64,000 nt of DNA from Capsicum annuum (lineage: Eukaryota > Streptophyta > Magnoliopsida > Solanales > Solanaceae): positions 82,369,455 through 82,433,454 of the forward strand of contig NC_061122.1 in assembly GCF_002878395.1 (NCBI RefSeq), written 5' to 3'. Within the stretch, counting starts at the first letter, position 1, and each line of letters opens with the position of its first letter. The notes below the pieces were generated by a model. The model was given only the letters and a program-made list of their open reading frames with translations. It did not search any database and was not told the origin of the DNA. The position numbers and the translations under genes were made by a program. Of the stretch, positions 12,247-22,560 are shown piece after piece.

Positions 12247-13210
12247 TTAGCAAAAATAACACATCAACATACCATACCGAGGTGGGAGAAATTTAAAGTA
12301 TAGCCACGGGTCCTTTGTTTTAATCATGAAAAGATTAGTACAATTGCTACAAAGGAAGTGGCTCGGACAAGCATCAAGAGAAAAGGAAAATAGGCCGAGA
12401 GTCATCCTTTCCCACCCTGAAATGGTATTTGGATCAAATGGAATAACTAGCCAAAGGCCTAAGCCGAGGCTAGCCCTTCCTTCCCCTAGAATGTCACTCC
12501 CACATTGACACATAAAAACATTTTTATACGCATGATAGCTATAAAAAAAAATAATCGCAATGCTTTTACCACACAAGATGTTCAATGAGTTATGCGCATT
12601 ATCAAGATCAATTCTATAGACACCATCACTAACTTGCAAATTTTTAAGCACTCCATTCACATGCTCAAGTAGTGAACTACATTTAAGAGTAAATATCACA
12701 TCACAAACACCAAGAGTACTTATTTCTGAGACTACACATTCCTTGTCCATAAGAGTACTATCATCTTCCAAGAAGAGATTTTCATCTTTAAGAGGAATAT
12801 TGTCATACCATAGTGGGTTAGCATATCGCTATAGCCTTCAAGGAAAGCTATACCATAATTTTCACCACTAGGCTCATTAGGAGTGTTTATATCATCTTCA
12901 AATAAAATATTAAACCTAAAGAAAGCATGATCTATCTCACGGACAGATTTGGAACTAGCAAGTGCTTCACTCTCTATAAGTTCACTATCAAGTACCAAAG
13001 ATGTCTCAATCTCCTCTTTACATTGGTGTGGGTCAGGGAAGCCCACCTCTTCCTTTGGTAAGATCTCGGCAAAAGATGTTTGGACAAGGAAAGTTAGATT
13101 TTGTCAGATAAGTTTAGGTAACAATTGGGGTAGCCTTTCCACGTGCCATTTATTTCTTCAATATCATCATTGATGCGATCAAATATGGCATCAAGATTAG
13201 TGGCAGCCAT
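12247..13210 (-). pseudogene. Gag-like/acidic protein of the pol-less element, broken
   Basis: The likely start is the ATG at 13,210-13,208 (MAATNLDAIFDRIND...). The frame then breaks into pieces at about 13,211-13,094, 13,046-12,732 and 12,771-12,247. The last piece (GVLKNLQVSDGVYRIDLDNA, later ILGEGRASLGLGL) is related to the C-terminal part of the frame at 17,954-18,919 (DVLVNSQVSDDIDRVDHDIG, later ILVKGKVSLSLDP), so two different LTR families share this module. No protease, reverse transcriptase or integrase motif follows. The module function is unknown to me; its position suggests a Gag-associated product. No catalytic residues are visible. Confidence 0.6.
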
Positions 13211-14500
13211 GGTACCTAAAGAAAAGGACAACAACAAAAAACAAAACAAACTTGTTAGTTCAAAATGCCTCACCACACCCTCACTCTCAGTTTTACCTCA
13301 CACTTGGTTTCACAAGTTTTGAAAGTCGGCTTGTACTTAGTGACTGATTTAGGGATGAGTCCATCTTTGCTCGGGATAGATTTTTGTTTGAGTTGACTAA
13401 AAAGAAAAATTGTTTACGGACTTGAACCAACAAGACACAACGAATTCACAAAAGGGAAAAAAGGCACACAACAAATGCTAAACACAAATGAACGAACACA
13501 AAGACTAACTAACAATCTAGTAGATGAGTACTAGTTTGCCAATTACAATTGGAACCAACAAACAAAACTACAAAACAATAAAAAGAAACTAAGAAAATCT
13601 AAAATTTAAGCCAAAATTTGATGCGTGAATAGTAACTTGATGGCGCGGCAGCCACATATTGGTTACGATTTCTACAATTTTTATTTTCCAAAGTCCAAGT
13701 CTTGACCAATTTTAATTTGAACTGATGGAATTTGTTTTAAGGAGGGAAGAATAAGTCTTGGAGCCTTTTTTTCAAGTTTCACATTTCAAGACTTGACTTT
13801 TGTAGTACTTTTCCTTAAAACATGGACCCCTGTTTCATGGGAAAGTGGTTGAGAAGTGATGTAAAGTCTTTAGTGTGTAGGAAAAGTCTTTGAGTCACAA
13901 GTACTGCACCTTGAAACTTGGATCTATGTCTTGCAAAGCTAACACAATACACACTCTTTTTCTTCAACTTCTAAGATTAACAACCACTTTTTTCGTCAAC
14001 AATATATGGAGATGGTGAAGAACACCAACAACACAAACTTTGAGTCTTGAAGTTCTAAGGTTCAAGTTGGACCACCCAAACAACAACAACAACTTCCCAA
14101 GCTTAAATTCCACAACACAATCTCCACAATACACGTTCAAAACTTGAACCAACAACACATCACACGTTCAAGTCTTGAACCCGCAACAACAATACCAATA
14201 TCAATCGGCCACACTTTGTTCACATTAACAACATCAACATTTCTAGCTCAAATCTAAGATATAGACTCAACGTGTTAGTGAAGAACAAAACTAACACTTA
14301 GAGACAACAAAGACAAGTAAAAATATTGGAAAATACACAACAAAAACACAATTTTTGGCCAAGAACACGAATGGACAGATTGCTTTTTTTTTTTGGAATT
14401 TTTAGTTTTTTCAACAGCAATTTTTTTTTTTGAATTTTCTAAAAAGCAAGCCCAAGATTGATCTTGTAGGAACAAGATCAATCCATGCTTTAATATCAAA
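13211..14500 (-). other. Leader of the pol-less element, with primer-binding site
   Basis: Non-coding 5' leader in minus orientation, rich in 'acaaca' and 'cttgaac' runs. Next to LTR copy 2 the minus strand reads 'tttgatattaaagcatgg' (about 14,483-14,500), a diverged match to the initiator-Met tRNA primer site TGGTATCAGAGC seen better preserved at 20,653-20,668. The poly(T) and poly(A) runs near 14,386-14,440 are not features. Confidence 0.6.
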
Positions 14501-15256
14501 TGATACGAGAAAGATAACGAAATCATGAAAACACACTCCAAATCAGTCCACTAATCTTAAGGATCCAAGGACATTTTTGAGACCACTCTCGGATTCACTA
14601 CAACAACAATAATACGAGATAACAATGGTGTATTTGACACCAAAAAAGCCACCACAAACTAACAAAGAGAGTATCAACATAACAAGATGAAGAACAATTT
14701 GAACAATAACACAATGGAAACAACAACACACGGTTTTGACTAGAACAACAATAAAGAGTCCAAGAAATGTACGTAAAGATAAATAGATAGACAAAGTGAA
14801 GGTATAATCTTAAGAACCCAAGAGCCTATTCCACTCCCTTAACACTACACACTAAAAGTACCTATCTCTTTGGTGAGCACAAGAAAGACCTTAAACTCCT
14901 CTAGCACCCAACGTTCCAAGCATGAATCCAACATGAATGATTCTACACTCAAGTTGTAAATCTTAGTTACAATGTTTTGGCCATAGGCCTTTCTTACAAG
15001 AGAGAAATGTTCTTCTTACAACTTTCAATATCAATAAACATCTAAGACTAAAAACCCTAAGAGGTTCTATATAGTGTAATACAAAATAGAATACAAAATG
15101 ACCACAATACCCCTTAAGGGTGAGGTGCCCATCAAGTGTAACTTAGGGGCTGTTTTTAGTGTATTTAGGCCCTCTTTCACACTTCGCTTGTTCACTTTCT
15201 TGGACAGATTCAATAGGCACTCGTTCTCATCCATCCTTATGGCCGTACTCGTATAA
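14501..15256 (-). repeat. LTR copy 2
   Basis: Starts 'tgatacgagaaagataac' and ends 'gtactcgtataa', where the other copies have 'tatca'. It abuts LTR copy 3 with only one base ('a', 15,257) between. Bases just before copy 2 are 'atcaaa' and the junction before copy 3 is 'ataaa', as if the last base or bases of a second primer-site region remain. Confidence 0.88.
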
Positions 15257-15257
15257 A

Positions 15258-16022
15258 TGATATCAGAAAGTCAACAGAAACACGAAAACACATTCCAAAT
15301 TAGTCCACTAATCTTAAGGATCCAAGGATCTTTTTGGAGACCACTCTCGGATTCACTACAACAACAATAATACGAGATAACAATGGTGTAGTTGACACCA
15401 AAACAGCCACCACAAACTAATAAAGAGAGTATCAAGATAACAAAATGAAGAATAAGATGAACAATAAAAAAATGGAAATAACAACACACGATTTTGACTA
15501 GAACAATAACAAAGAGTCCAAGAAATATACGTAAAGATAGATAGATAGACAAAGTGAAGGTATAATCTCAAGAACCTAAGAGCCTATTCCATTCTTGGAC
15601 CCTTAACACTACACACTAAAAATACCTATCTCTTTGGTGAGCACAAGAAAGACCTCAACCTCCTCTAGCACCCAATGTTTCAAGTATGAATCCAACACGA
15701 ATGATTCCACACTCATGTTGGAAATCCTAGTTACAATGTTTCGTTCATAAGCCTTTTTCATAAGAGAGAAATGTTCTTCCTACAACTTTCAATAGCAATA
15801 AACATCTAAGACTAAAAACCCTAAGAGGTTCTATGTATAGTGTATTACAAAATAGAATACAAAATGACCACAATACCCCTCAACGGTGAGGTGTCCATCA
15901 AGTGTAACTTAGGGGCTATTTTTAGTGCATTTAGGCCCTCTTTCACACTTCACTTGTGCAATTTCTTGGATAGATTCAATACGCACTCATTCTCATCCAT
16001 CCCCATGGTCGTACTCATATCA
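15258..16022 (-). repeat. LTR copy 3 (outermost 5' LTR)
   Basis: 765 bp. Starts 'tgatatcagaaagtcaac', ends 'gtactcatatca', followed by the target duplication 'aagtt'. In native minus orientation it is the outermost 5' LTR. Confidence 0.88.
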
Positions 16023-16027
16023 AAGTT

Positions 16028-16345
16028 CAAGCAAGAACTCATCAAATAAGAATCATATCTTATACCTCAGTGACCCTCATAAGGCCAACAAATATAAGCC
16101 CCAAACAACTATTCTAGTGATAGACAACACATATGAATAAAGGAATGAATAATTATACATACACCTATAGTAACCAATATCTAATCCGAGTGCCAAATGT
16201 AAGAAGTATATACATATCTTCCATCTCAATAGCTCACAAAAGAAGTACTTAGAGTGACCATCCTTATCCGACATGGTGGCTCACCGATCAAAGAACATAT
16301 AAGGGACTCAAGATATCCGTATACACTGTTTGGTTTAAAACCAAG
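16028..16345 (-). repeat. F1 LTR copy, third segment
   Basis: Resumes after the pol-less element. Wording such as 'tagctcacaaaagaag' and 'gggactcaagatatccgtatacac' resembles the reverse complement of about 3,100-3,200, so this is plausibly the same F1 LTR. It ends where another LTR begins at 16,346. Confidence 0.5.
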
Positions 16346-17008
16346 TGATAGCCTAAAGACTATAAAACACACGAAATGGGTATTAAGATGCAAAAATAAG
16401 CAAGCACACAAAGAGAAAACAACACTTAGAAAGAAGATGAAGAAGAAGGATTGCATAAATGTAAAGATAGTATAGTCCTTACTTCCATGGGATGATTAAT
16501 AAAAGGAGATGTATCAAATATCCAATCACACCTGACAAATAAAAGTTCAAACCACTCTCTTAGGTAGACACAAAGGGAGTCACCATCCCCAAGCACCAAC
16601 CTTTCTTGCCAATTTGTCAACACAAGTGAAATGCATCACTTAGTGTAAACCCTAATTTCGGTTTCTCTCACTAGGAGAAGAAGAAAAACTACAATCTAAA
16701 GAGTAATCCTTTCAATATTCATCAAAGCTAATGAAAATAGTATCTAAAGTGTCTATTTATACTTATTACAAACAATGACAAAAATACCCTCAATGAAGGG
16801 CGCTCCTTTGGAGGGTAAAAAGAAGTCATTAAAAGACAAGAATTCCCTTAATGAATAGGGGCCTATGTGTTGTAGGAATCCCTTCTTCTCTCTTCAATTG
16901 AACAAGACTTTGTAATGTCTCCCAAAAGGGTCTTCTAGTACTTGTAAATTTTGAAGCTCTAACCTTCTATAAGACATTGTAATCCTCGTTCTCTCTATGC
17001 TTGTATCA
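16346..17008 (-). repeat. 3' LTR of pol-less element
   Basis: 663 bp, starts 'tgatagcctaaag' and ends 'atgcttgtatca'. The next bases on the minus strand give a purine-rich 'aagactgagagga', a plausible polypurine tract. Confidence 0.85.
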
Positions 17009-17129
17009 TCCTCTCAGTCTTAAAAAGAATTTTTCCTCAAATTCACAACTTGCAAAACCAAATAAAGAGACAACAAGCACATAATCCTCATGATAGGAGG
17101 GTTAGCATTAGTCCCACAAGCATATAGAC

Positions 17130-17450
17130 ACACCATGGGGGCACACTCTTAGAATATAGCCAACAATTCTTTGTTATAATCATGAAACACTTACTATAAA
17201 CATCACAAAGAACATGACGAAGATAGGCATCAAAGAGAGGAAAGTGCCACCCAAACTATCAAAGGCATTACTCATAATTTTGGCATACACATGGACACTA
17301 TGAACAAGACTATTATTATGACCTTCATCACGCAAGTTCAAAGGACCATATTCTTTATCATGATCAATAATACAATTATGCCAAGGAGGGTACACTTTTG
17401 GAATACACCCAACTATCCTTTGTTACAATCATGAAACACTTACCATAAGC
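17130..17450 (-). repeat. Direct duplication downstream of the acidic frame
   Basis: Two copies about 245 bp apart (near 17,136-17,215 and 17,381-17,460) share 'ctttgttataatcatgaaacac' wording and a '(W)HN'-ending reading. A single related copy is at about 12,300-12,340 in the other pol-less element. This looks like a duplicated C-terminal coding module that has since decayed. Confidence 0.6.
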
Positions 17451-17953
17451 AATATAATGGACACGCTAAGGTAAACATCAAGGAAGGAGGAGACTACAAA
17501 GGTCCACAAAAGCCATTTAGCATTGTAACTCCATGTGGACCAATAAAAAAATGTCCTACCCTTACATAAAGTAAATCCAAGACTAGCATGGATATCATCA
17601 TAAGCAAAGAGGTAGTATAGAAAGGAATCAAGTGTAAAGGCATCATCCAAGGTGCTATCATCGATAAAAATTCAAATTAATTCAATATTTTTAGCACATA
17701 AGAATGGACTCAAGTCATTTATACAAATTACTTCCTTCTTTGAAATGAAACATAAGCTTGGCATCCACAGTTGAGATTCAAGAAACTTAAGCACAAGTGC
17801 GTCAAACAAGGATGCTCATGTATAAGAAATACCCCAAAGAGGCAATCACACATTTTTCCTAGGGTCCATAAATATGAAACCACCTTTGGGAAAGGGGTTC
17901 TAAATAAGAATCAAATCGCAAAGAAGGGCATCGAGATCAAATAGAAGAAATAG

Positions 17954-18919
17954 TCAAGGATCTAGGCTGAGGCTAACCTTTCCTTTCACTAGAATACTAT
18001 TCCCACAATCACGCACATCATTTTCCTTTAAGAGGAGACTAAAATTCAATGATAAATACCTACCACCTAAAAGGCTTCTCTCAACAAGATTCATTCCATC
18101 ATACACAATGTTTCCAAACACATGATTACCATGAGCAAAACTAGTAGAACAATTTATATCACACAAGCTCAAAGAGTCATGTCCAATATCATGATCAACT
18201 CTATCAATATCATCACTAACTTGAGAATTAACAAGCACATCATACATAAACTCAAGTAGTGGACTACATTCGTGAGTAAATTGATCATCATTCACATCTT
18301 CACTAGTTGTTAGCAACTCACATACCAGCATACACTCACCTTGGTTTTCACAAGGGTCAACTAGTGTGTGAATACTCTTGTCTCTTGGTATTAGAACTTT
18401 ATTCAAGTCATGAGTGATAGCATTAGATGGACACAAACTATTCTTACAAAAAGAATTGATTTTGTCATCTAAAGGATAAACTAGCGCTTGCGGACTCACA
18501 AAAAGAGTTTGGTCCTTATGCAACCTAACAACACCAAGAGTATCACAAAAGGAAGATTCACACACTTCTTCACTTAGAAAATCCAAAACTACACCACTTT
18601 GGCCACTATTACCCATATTACAATATTTTAAGTTTAAGGAAGTGTAGAGTGTAGAAATGTCACCTTGTGGATCATAGGAAGTGTGTTTTACCTCCTTTTT
18701 AGCATTAGGACAGCGTTCATTCTCCTCATTCCAAGAGAATAGTTCAAGTTTTCCCTTTGGACTCACTTCTTTATCACTTTTCCCAAAATGGGGACTTTTG
18801 GCCAAGGGCTTGAAGGGAACTTTCTTAGGCTTCTCCTTGGGACTTCTAGGGTCTTGAACCTGCACATGAGACGAGAAAATACTAGGAAAAATGCTATTAT
18901 TTGAGTTAGTGAATAACAA
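17954..18919 (-). CDS. Hypothetical acidic protein of the pol-less LTR element
   Basis: This is the longest open frame of the window, 321 codons. It opens at a TTG, so the true start is uncertain; translation probably entered from upstream Gag in another frame. The first third is basic and proline-rich (KEKPKKVPFKPLAKSPHFGK). The rest is acidic, with Cys-containing stretches (CESSFCDTLG, CENQGECMLVC) that do not form a CCHC knuckle. No protease, reverse transcriptase or membrane segment is visible. The C-terminal part is related to the broken frame at 12,247-12,771. Conservation across two LTR families suggests a real element-borne product, not a chance frame. I do not recognise its family, and the function is unknown. 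Confidence 0.6.
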   Translation of the reverse strand: MLFTNSNNSIFPSIFSSHVQVQDPRSPKEKPKKVPFKPLAKSPHFGKSDKEVSPKGKLELFSWNEENERCPNAKKEVKHTSYDPQGDISTLYTSLNLKYCNMGNSGQSGVVLDFLSEEVCESSFCDTLGVVRLHKDQTLFVSPQALVYPLDDKINSFCKNSLCPSNAITHDLNKVLIPRDKSIHTLVDPCENQGECMLVCELLTTSEDVNDDQFTHECSPLLEFMYDVLVNSQVSDDIDRVDHDIGHDSLSLCDINCSTSFAHGNHVFGNIVYDGMNLVERSLLGGRYLSLNFSLLLKENDVRDCGNSILVKGKVSLSLDP

Positions 18920-18945
18920 GGGTCCTTGGTGGACAAGATCTATAA

Positions 18946-19404
18946 TTAAGCATTTTTTCCCCTTCCAACTTCACTACCCATGGTTTCCCCTTCTTTTTCC
19001 CTTCTTTCTTCACATTCTTCTTGTACCTCACCATTCATTTTTTGTCCATCTTGAGACTTTGCCGCACTATCTTTGGTTTCTAACTTGTTGAGAGAATTCA
19101 TTGGATTTTGTGAAGTATAGGATCTTTTGACTTGAGATGTTTGGACTTGTGAAGGTAGCCTTTGGTCAAGTGAGTTTGGAACTTGGTGGTTTGAATTTTG
19201 TGGAGATTTTTGTGGACATATTCTATCAACCCTCTCTTTAATTCTAATTATATCACCCCTCATTGCATCCACATCACCCTTCATACCTCTCCTCAAATAA
19301 TCATTATTATCCTCTATTTTTCAAGCAAAGGCCTCAAACCGAGCCATCAAAACTCTAACAACATCATTTCCCAAAGGTTGGGAAGTAGTACCTTCGGATT
19401 CTAT
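18946..19404 (-). pseudogene. Gag N-terminus of the pol-less element, start codon lost
   Basis: The minus strand reads ESEGTTSQPLGN, then a stop, then LRRGMKGDVDAMRGDIIRIK. This parallels the start of Gag in the gag-pol element, MESKDTTSQPLENN, then LRSNMDAMMGEMVTMKGEI. The Met codon is changed to ATA at 19,402-19,404 and at least one stop follows. A Gln/Ser/Asn-rich stretch continues to 18,946, after which the frame shifts relative to 17,954-18,919. Confidence 0.7.
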
Positions 19405-20669
19405 GGAAATTGTACCTAAAAAAGAGCAAAAAACAGCAAGCAAAACGACCTATAAAATGAGCTAACAAGTTAGCTCAAAAGGCCTCACCACAATCACACT
19501 CGGATCTTACTTCACACTTGGTCTCACAAGTGTTGAAAACTTGGCAATACTTGGTAAGAGAATGAGTGATGAATATGCTTTGGTCCAGAATCGATTTTTG
19601 TTTGATATGAATCAAATAAAATGATGCATGGACTTGAACTAACAAATTGATACGAATTAAAAATGAGAAAAGCACACAAAAATCGAAGCCACGAAATAAT
19701 CAAATTCTAATATAATTACCAAACTAGTAGGTACTTACTAGTTTGCAAATTAGTGAAACAAAAAACAAAATTGAAACTAGAAACAACAACTAGAAACTAG
19801 AAAATCTACCTAAGAACTCAATTTGGTCATTTGTATAAGTGATGACGTGGTAGCTTGTGATTGGACGTCACTTTTCAAAATTTTCAAATCCCAATTCTCT
19901 TATTTCGGCCAAACACACTTAGGAGAAGAAGAAATTTCATTTTTTTGGAGGGGGGGTGAATTAAAGGTTTGGAGCCCTTTTGGAGCTTCAAATGAATTCA
20001 AAATGGATTGCCTCCCCCTCCCCCCTTCCCGTACCTTCAATTGTACTTGATTATTCCATTTGTCTCTTCTTTCTTTTGGATGACAATGAATATGCCAAGG
20101 AATATTCTTTCACAAACACCAAGTACACTCTCTTTCTTATCCTTTTTGGATCAAACACACTCTTTGAATATTCTTCCTTAGCAAGACTTGATGACGATGG
20201 AAGAACAAGATGAATATTCAAGAGTTGACCAAGGTTTGACCACTAGGTAAATGAACCCCGAATTCAATTTTTCTTTTAGATATAGGTTCCTTTGACCAAG
20301 GTGAACTCAAATAACAAAAAATAAGCCACCAATCATGTTACCCACTCAAACACAAAACGGATTTCACCTCCAAAAGCTTCAAACAAGTCACAACAATGGT
20401 GGATCTAGCTAAAAAACAACCAAATCTTGTTCCAAATGTAGATCTAGACTCCCGAGATGCTAGAGAAAAAGAATCTAGCACTTAAAACCAATAAAACAAC
20501 ACAAAAACATGTAGATCAAAGAATTAAAATCTGTTAAAACACAAAAATGTGAAGAACTTATTTTTTTTCTTGACTCTAGACTCTTTTTTGTTGTGATTTT
20601 CTTTATAAGAACACTAAAACCAAGATTTAGAGATGTAGGAACACCCCTAAACAAGGATTTGATACCAAA
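19405..20669 (-). other. Leader of the pol-less element with tRNA-iMet primer site
   Basis: Non-coding leader. The minus strand reads 'tggtatcaaatccttg' at 20,668-20,653, directly outside the LTR start at 20,670; this is the initiator-Met primer site (consensus TGGTATCAGAGCC) with a few changes. The segment around 19,980-20,180 ('cttttggatg', then 'aggaatattctttcacaaacacc') is homologous to 40,830-41,180 but lacks the plastid insert found there. Confidence 0.7.
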
Positions 20670-20878
20670 TGATAACCTAATGACTATCAAACACACGAAA
20701 TGGGTATTAAGATGGAAAAATCAGCAAGCACACAAAGAGAAAGCAACACTTAGAAAGGATATGAAGAAGAAGGATTGCATAAATGTAAAGATAGTAGAGT
20801 AACCCTTACTTCCACTAGATGATTAACAAAAGGAGATGTATCAAATCTCCAATCACACCTCACAAATGAAAGTTCAAA
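20670..20878 (-). repeat. Truncated 5' LTR of pol-less element
   Basis: Starts 'tgataacctaatgac' and follows 16,346 onward until 'gaaagttcaaa', then diverges at about 20,878 into unrelated sequence. The missing part implies a deletion or a later rearrangement. Confidence 0.8.
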
Positions 20879-21129
20879 GACGATCAAGGCATCATGAATG
20901 AAAAGGAACATAAAGTAGACTCTTAAGAAGGCAGGCAACTATCTATGATCAATGAAGGGGAATTGGATTGGGTCGGGGCTGATATGCATCGCAAATGAGA
21001 GGGGTAAGGCTTGAAATCATGAAGATCAAGAACTTAACCCTTCTTGAATATGAATTGTACCTCACTATCATGAAGAGCATCATATGGCTACAAAAGATTC
21101 TAGGAAACTAGCAATTTTCTAAGTTTAAA
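20879..21129. other. No recognised feature
   Basis: Junction sequence between the truncated LTR and the F3 fragment. No coding signal seen. Confidence 0.3.
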
Positions 21130-21600
21130 TAGACCCTGATTGGGATTTTGAGATTCATTTGGAACCCTATGTGCATAAATAAACTATGATACCATACCAA
21201 ATTTGACATATAAGACTCAAAAGAATGATCAAAACTTTTATCTAAGATTGTCTCAATTAAATATAGCAATTCTACCCTATAGACCAAAATAATTTTGGAA
21301 GCCTCAGGACTTGACCAAGGATCCTTCAGCCTAAAATCAATGTTTTGAAGCCAATGTACTGTCAGATTTCTCATCTAGGGCCTTTTCCAGGAGTTTTTGT
21401 CAGAGATCAATTCTGTAACAATGAAAGATCCAAAACTAAAAGATAAGCCTAAAGCTCAAATAAACTATCCAATTACTGAATCAATAGTTCCAGTAAGTCA
21501 TAAATGACCTGTAGTTATTGTAGGAAGGTTCAAAATGCAAGAAAATAATGGAATATGAAAATGACCTAGAGAGTCATTACAATATCCAAAACTAAAAAAA
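21130..21600 (+). repeat. F3 LTR fragment, plus orientation
   Basis: Shares 'gagattcatttggaac', 'gaagcctcaggact' and 'agtcataaatgacct' with 1,840-2,300, in the same order and orientation, ending 'gagtcattaca'. Confidence 0.6.
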
Positions 21601-21959
21601 TTTTGTCCATAAAATTCTATGGATCAGAAGTTCCCAAAATCTCAAAAGAATGAGGTACTGGGCCTGTACGTACCAATAATAATTCCTCAGATAACATCTA
21701 AGAAGAAATAATAGTTATAAGGGGTTTCACCAAAGGTGTCCTTTTTTCACTAACTTACTTTCTCCACTTTCCAAGTAACCAAAGACTAAACCTCAACAAC
21801 CAACTGGCCTCTACTAAACTGAGAATAACTAATACACATAAACCTAAACCACAATACACTGATATCACGCTAATATAAGCACAACTAAGAAAAAACTAGT
21901 AATGACCCTCCATGTCATTTTCTATATTTTCTCTCATTCTTATAAATTATAGCATTTCT
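21601..21959. other. No recognised feature
   Basis: Spacer between two F3 fragments in opposite orientation. No coding signal seen. Confidence 0.3.
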
Positions 21960-22560
21960 ATAGCTTCCCCAAGTCATTTATTACTTATTGGAGCTAATAG
22001 TTTGGTTACTAGGAAATTCATTTGGTTTCCAAAGCCAACTTTTTATTTTAGAGTCTTTACTGGTTAGAATTGGCTACCAGGTAAAAACTTCAATAAAACG
22101 ACATTGTATGCTAATTTTAATAGTTCTAACAGCTCTAGAATATCAATTATAGGCTAGGTGGACCTTTAGTTTGGGTCCCAAAGCTTTCAGACTCATTCCT
22201 GGCTATTGATTGGAAATTAAGAAAAAAGAACTTGGGTGTGGGACCCACTTTTTTGACAAAATGACCTCAGATGGAAATTTTAATTGTGCCATTGAGTCTG
22301 GAATATTGAATTTTTAGGGTAGAATCATCCATTTGCATTTACAAGATTTCAGATAAATCATAAGGGCTCGGTGGGGACTTGAAATTTTCCAAGTTCCTAT
22401 CTGATACACCACTAAGATGGTGCATCCACTTAAGTGTTATTTTGTTCTCCTATGCAAAGCCCATGATCACAACAAGCCGATCGCTTAAGCAACCAATCTA
22501 TAAATTAAGGGTCATACAAGTGAGTTCCTTATCGCGTAAGCGAGTGCCACTTAAGTGACT
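21960..22560 (-). repeat. F3 LTR fragment, minus orientation
   Basis: The reverse complement follows 1,560-2,100: 'gcttaagcgatc', 'gatgcaccat', 'gtgggtcccacac', 'cctagcctataattga', 'agagctgttag'. With 21,130-21,600 it forms an inverted pair. Confidence 0.6.

Larger units (their letters stand above)
11386..16022 (-). mobile_element. Pol-less LTR element with three LTRs (LTR-internal-LTR-LTR)
   Basis: Three direct LTR copies (11,386-12,150; 14,501-15,256; 15,258-16,022) begin 'tgata' and end 'tatca' or a variant. One internal region (12,151-14,500) carries a broken gag-like frame on the minus strand and no pol. The whole unit is flanked by identical 5-bp sequences 'aagtt' at 11,381-11,385 and 16,023-16,027, so LTR-internal-LTR-LTR behaves as one insertion. 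On the minus strand the polypurine tract lies at 12,151-12,163 ('aagaaggggagga') and a diverged tRNA-iMet-type primer site just outside 14,501. This is the structure expected of a non-autonomous (TR-GAG or LARD-like) element that recombined with a second copy. Confidence 0.88.
16346..20878 (-). mobile_element. Pol-less LTR element related to the gag-pol element at 34,421
   Basis: LTR at 16,346-17,008, internal region with gag N-terminus and an acidic frame, primer site at 20,653-20,668, and a second LTR truncated at about 20,878. The LTR is clearly related to that of the gag-pol element at 34,421-42,392 ('tgatagcc', 'agatgaagaagaag', 'gagttcaaacc', 'cctttcttgcca'). The start of Gag is related too. 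No pol is present, so it most likely depended on the autonomous relative for enzymes. The 5' LTR (right side) is cut after about 209 bp, so a target duplication cannot be tested. Confidence 0.85.
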
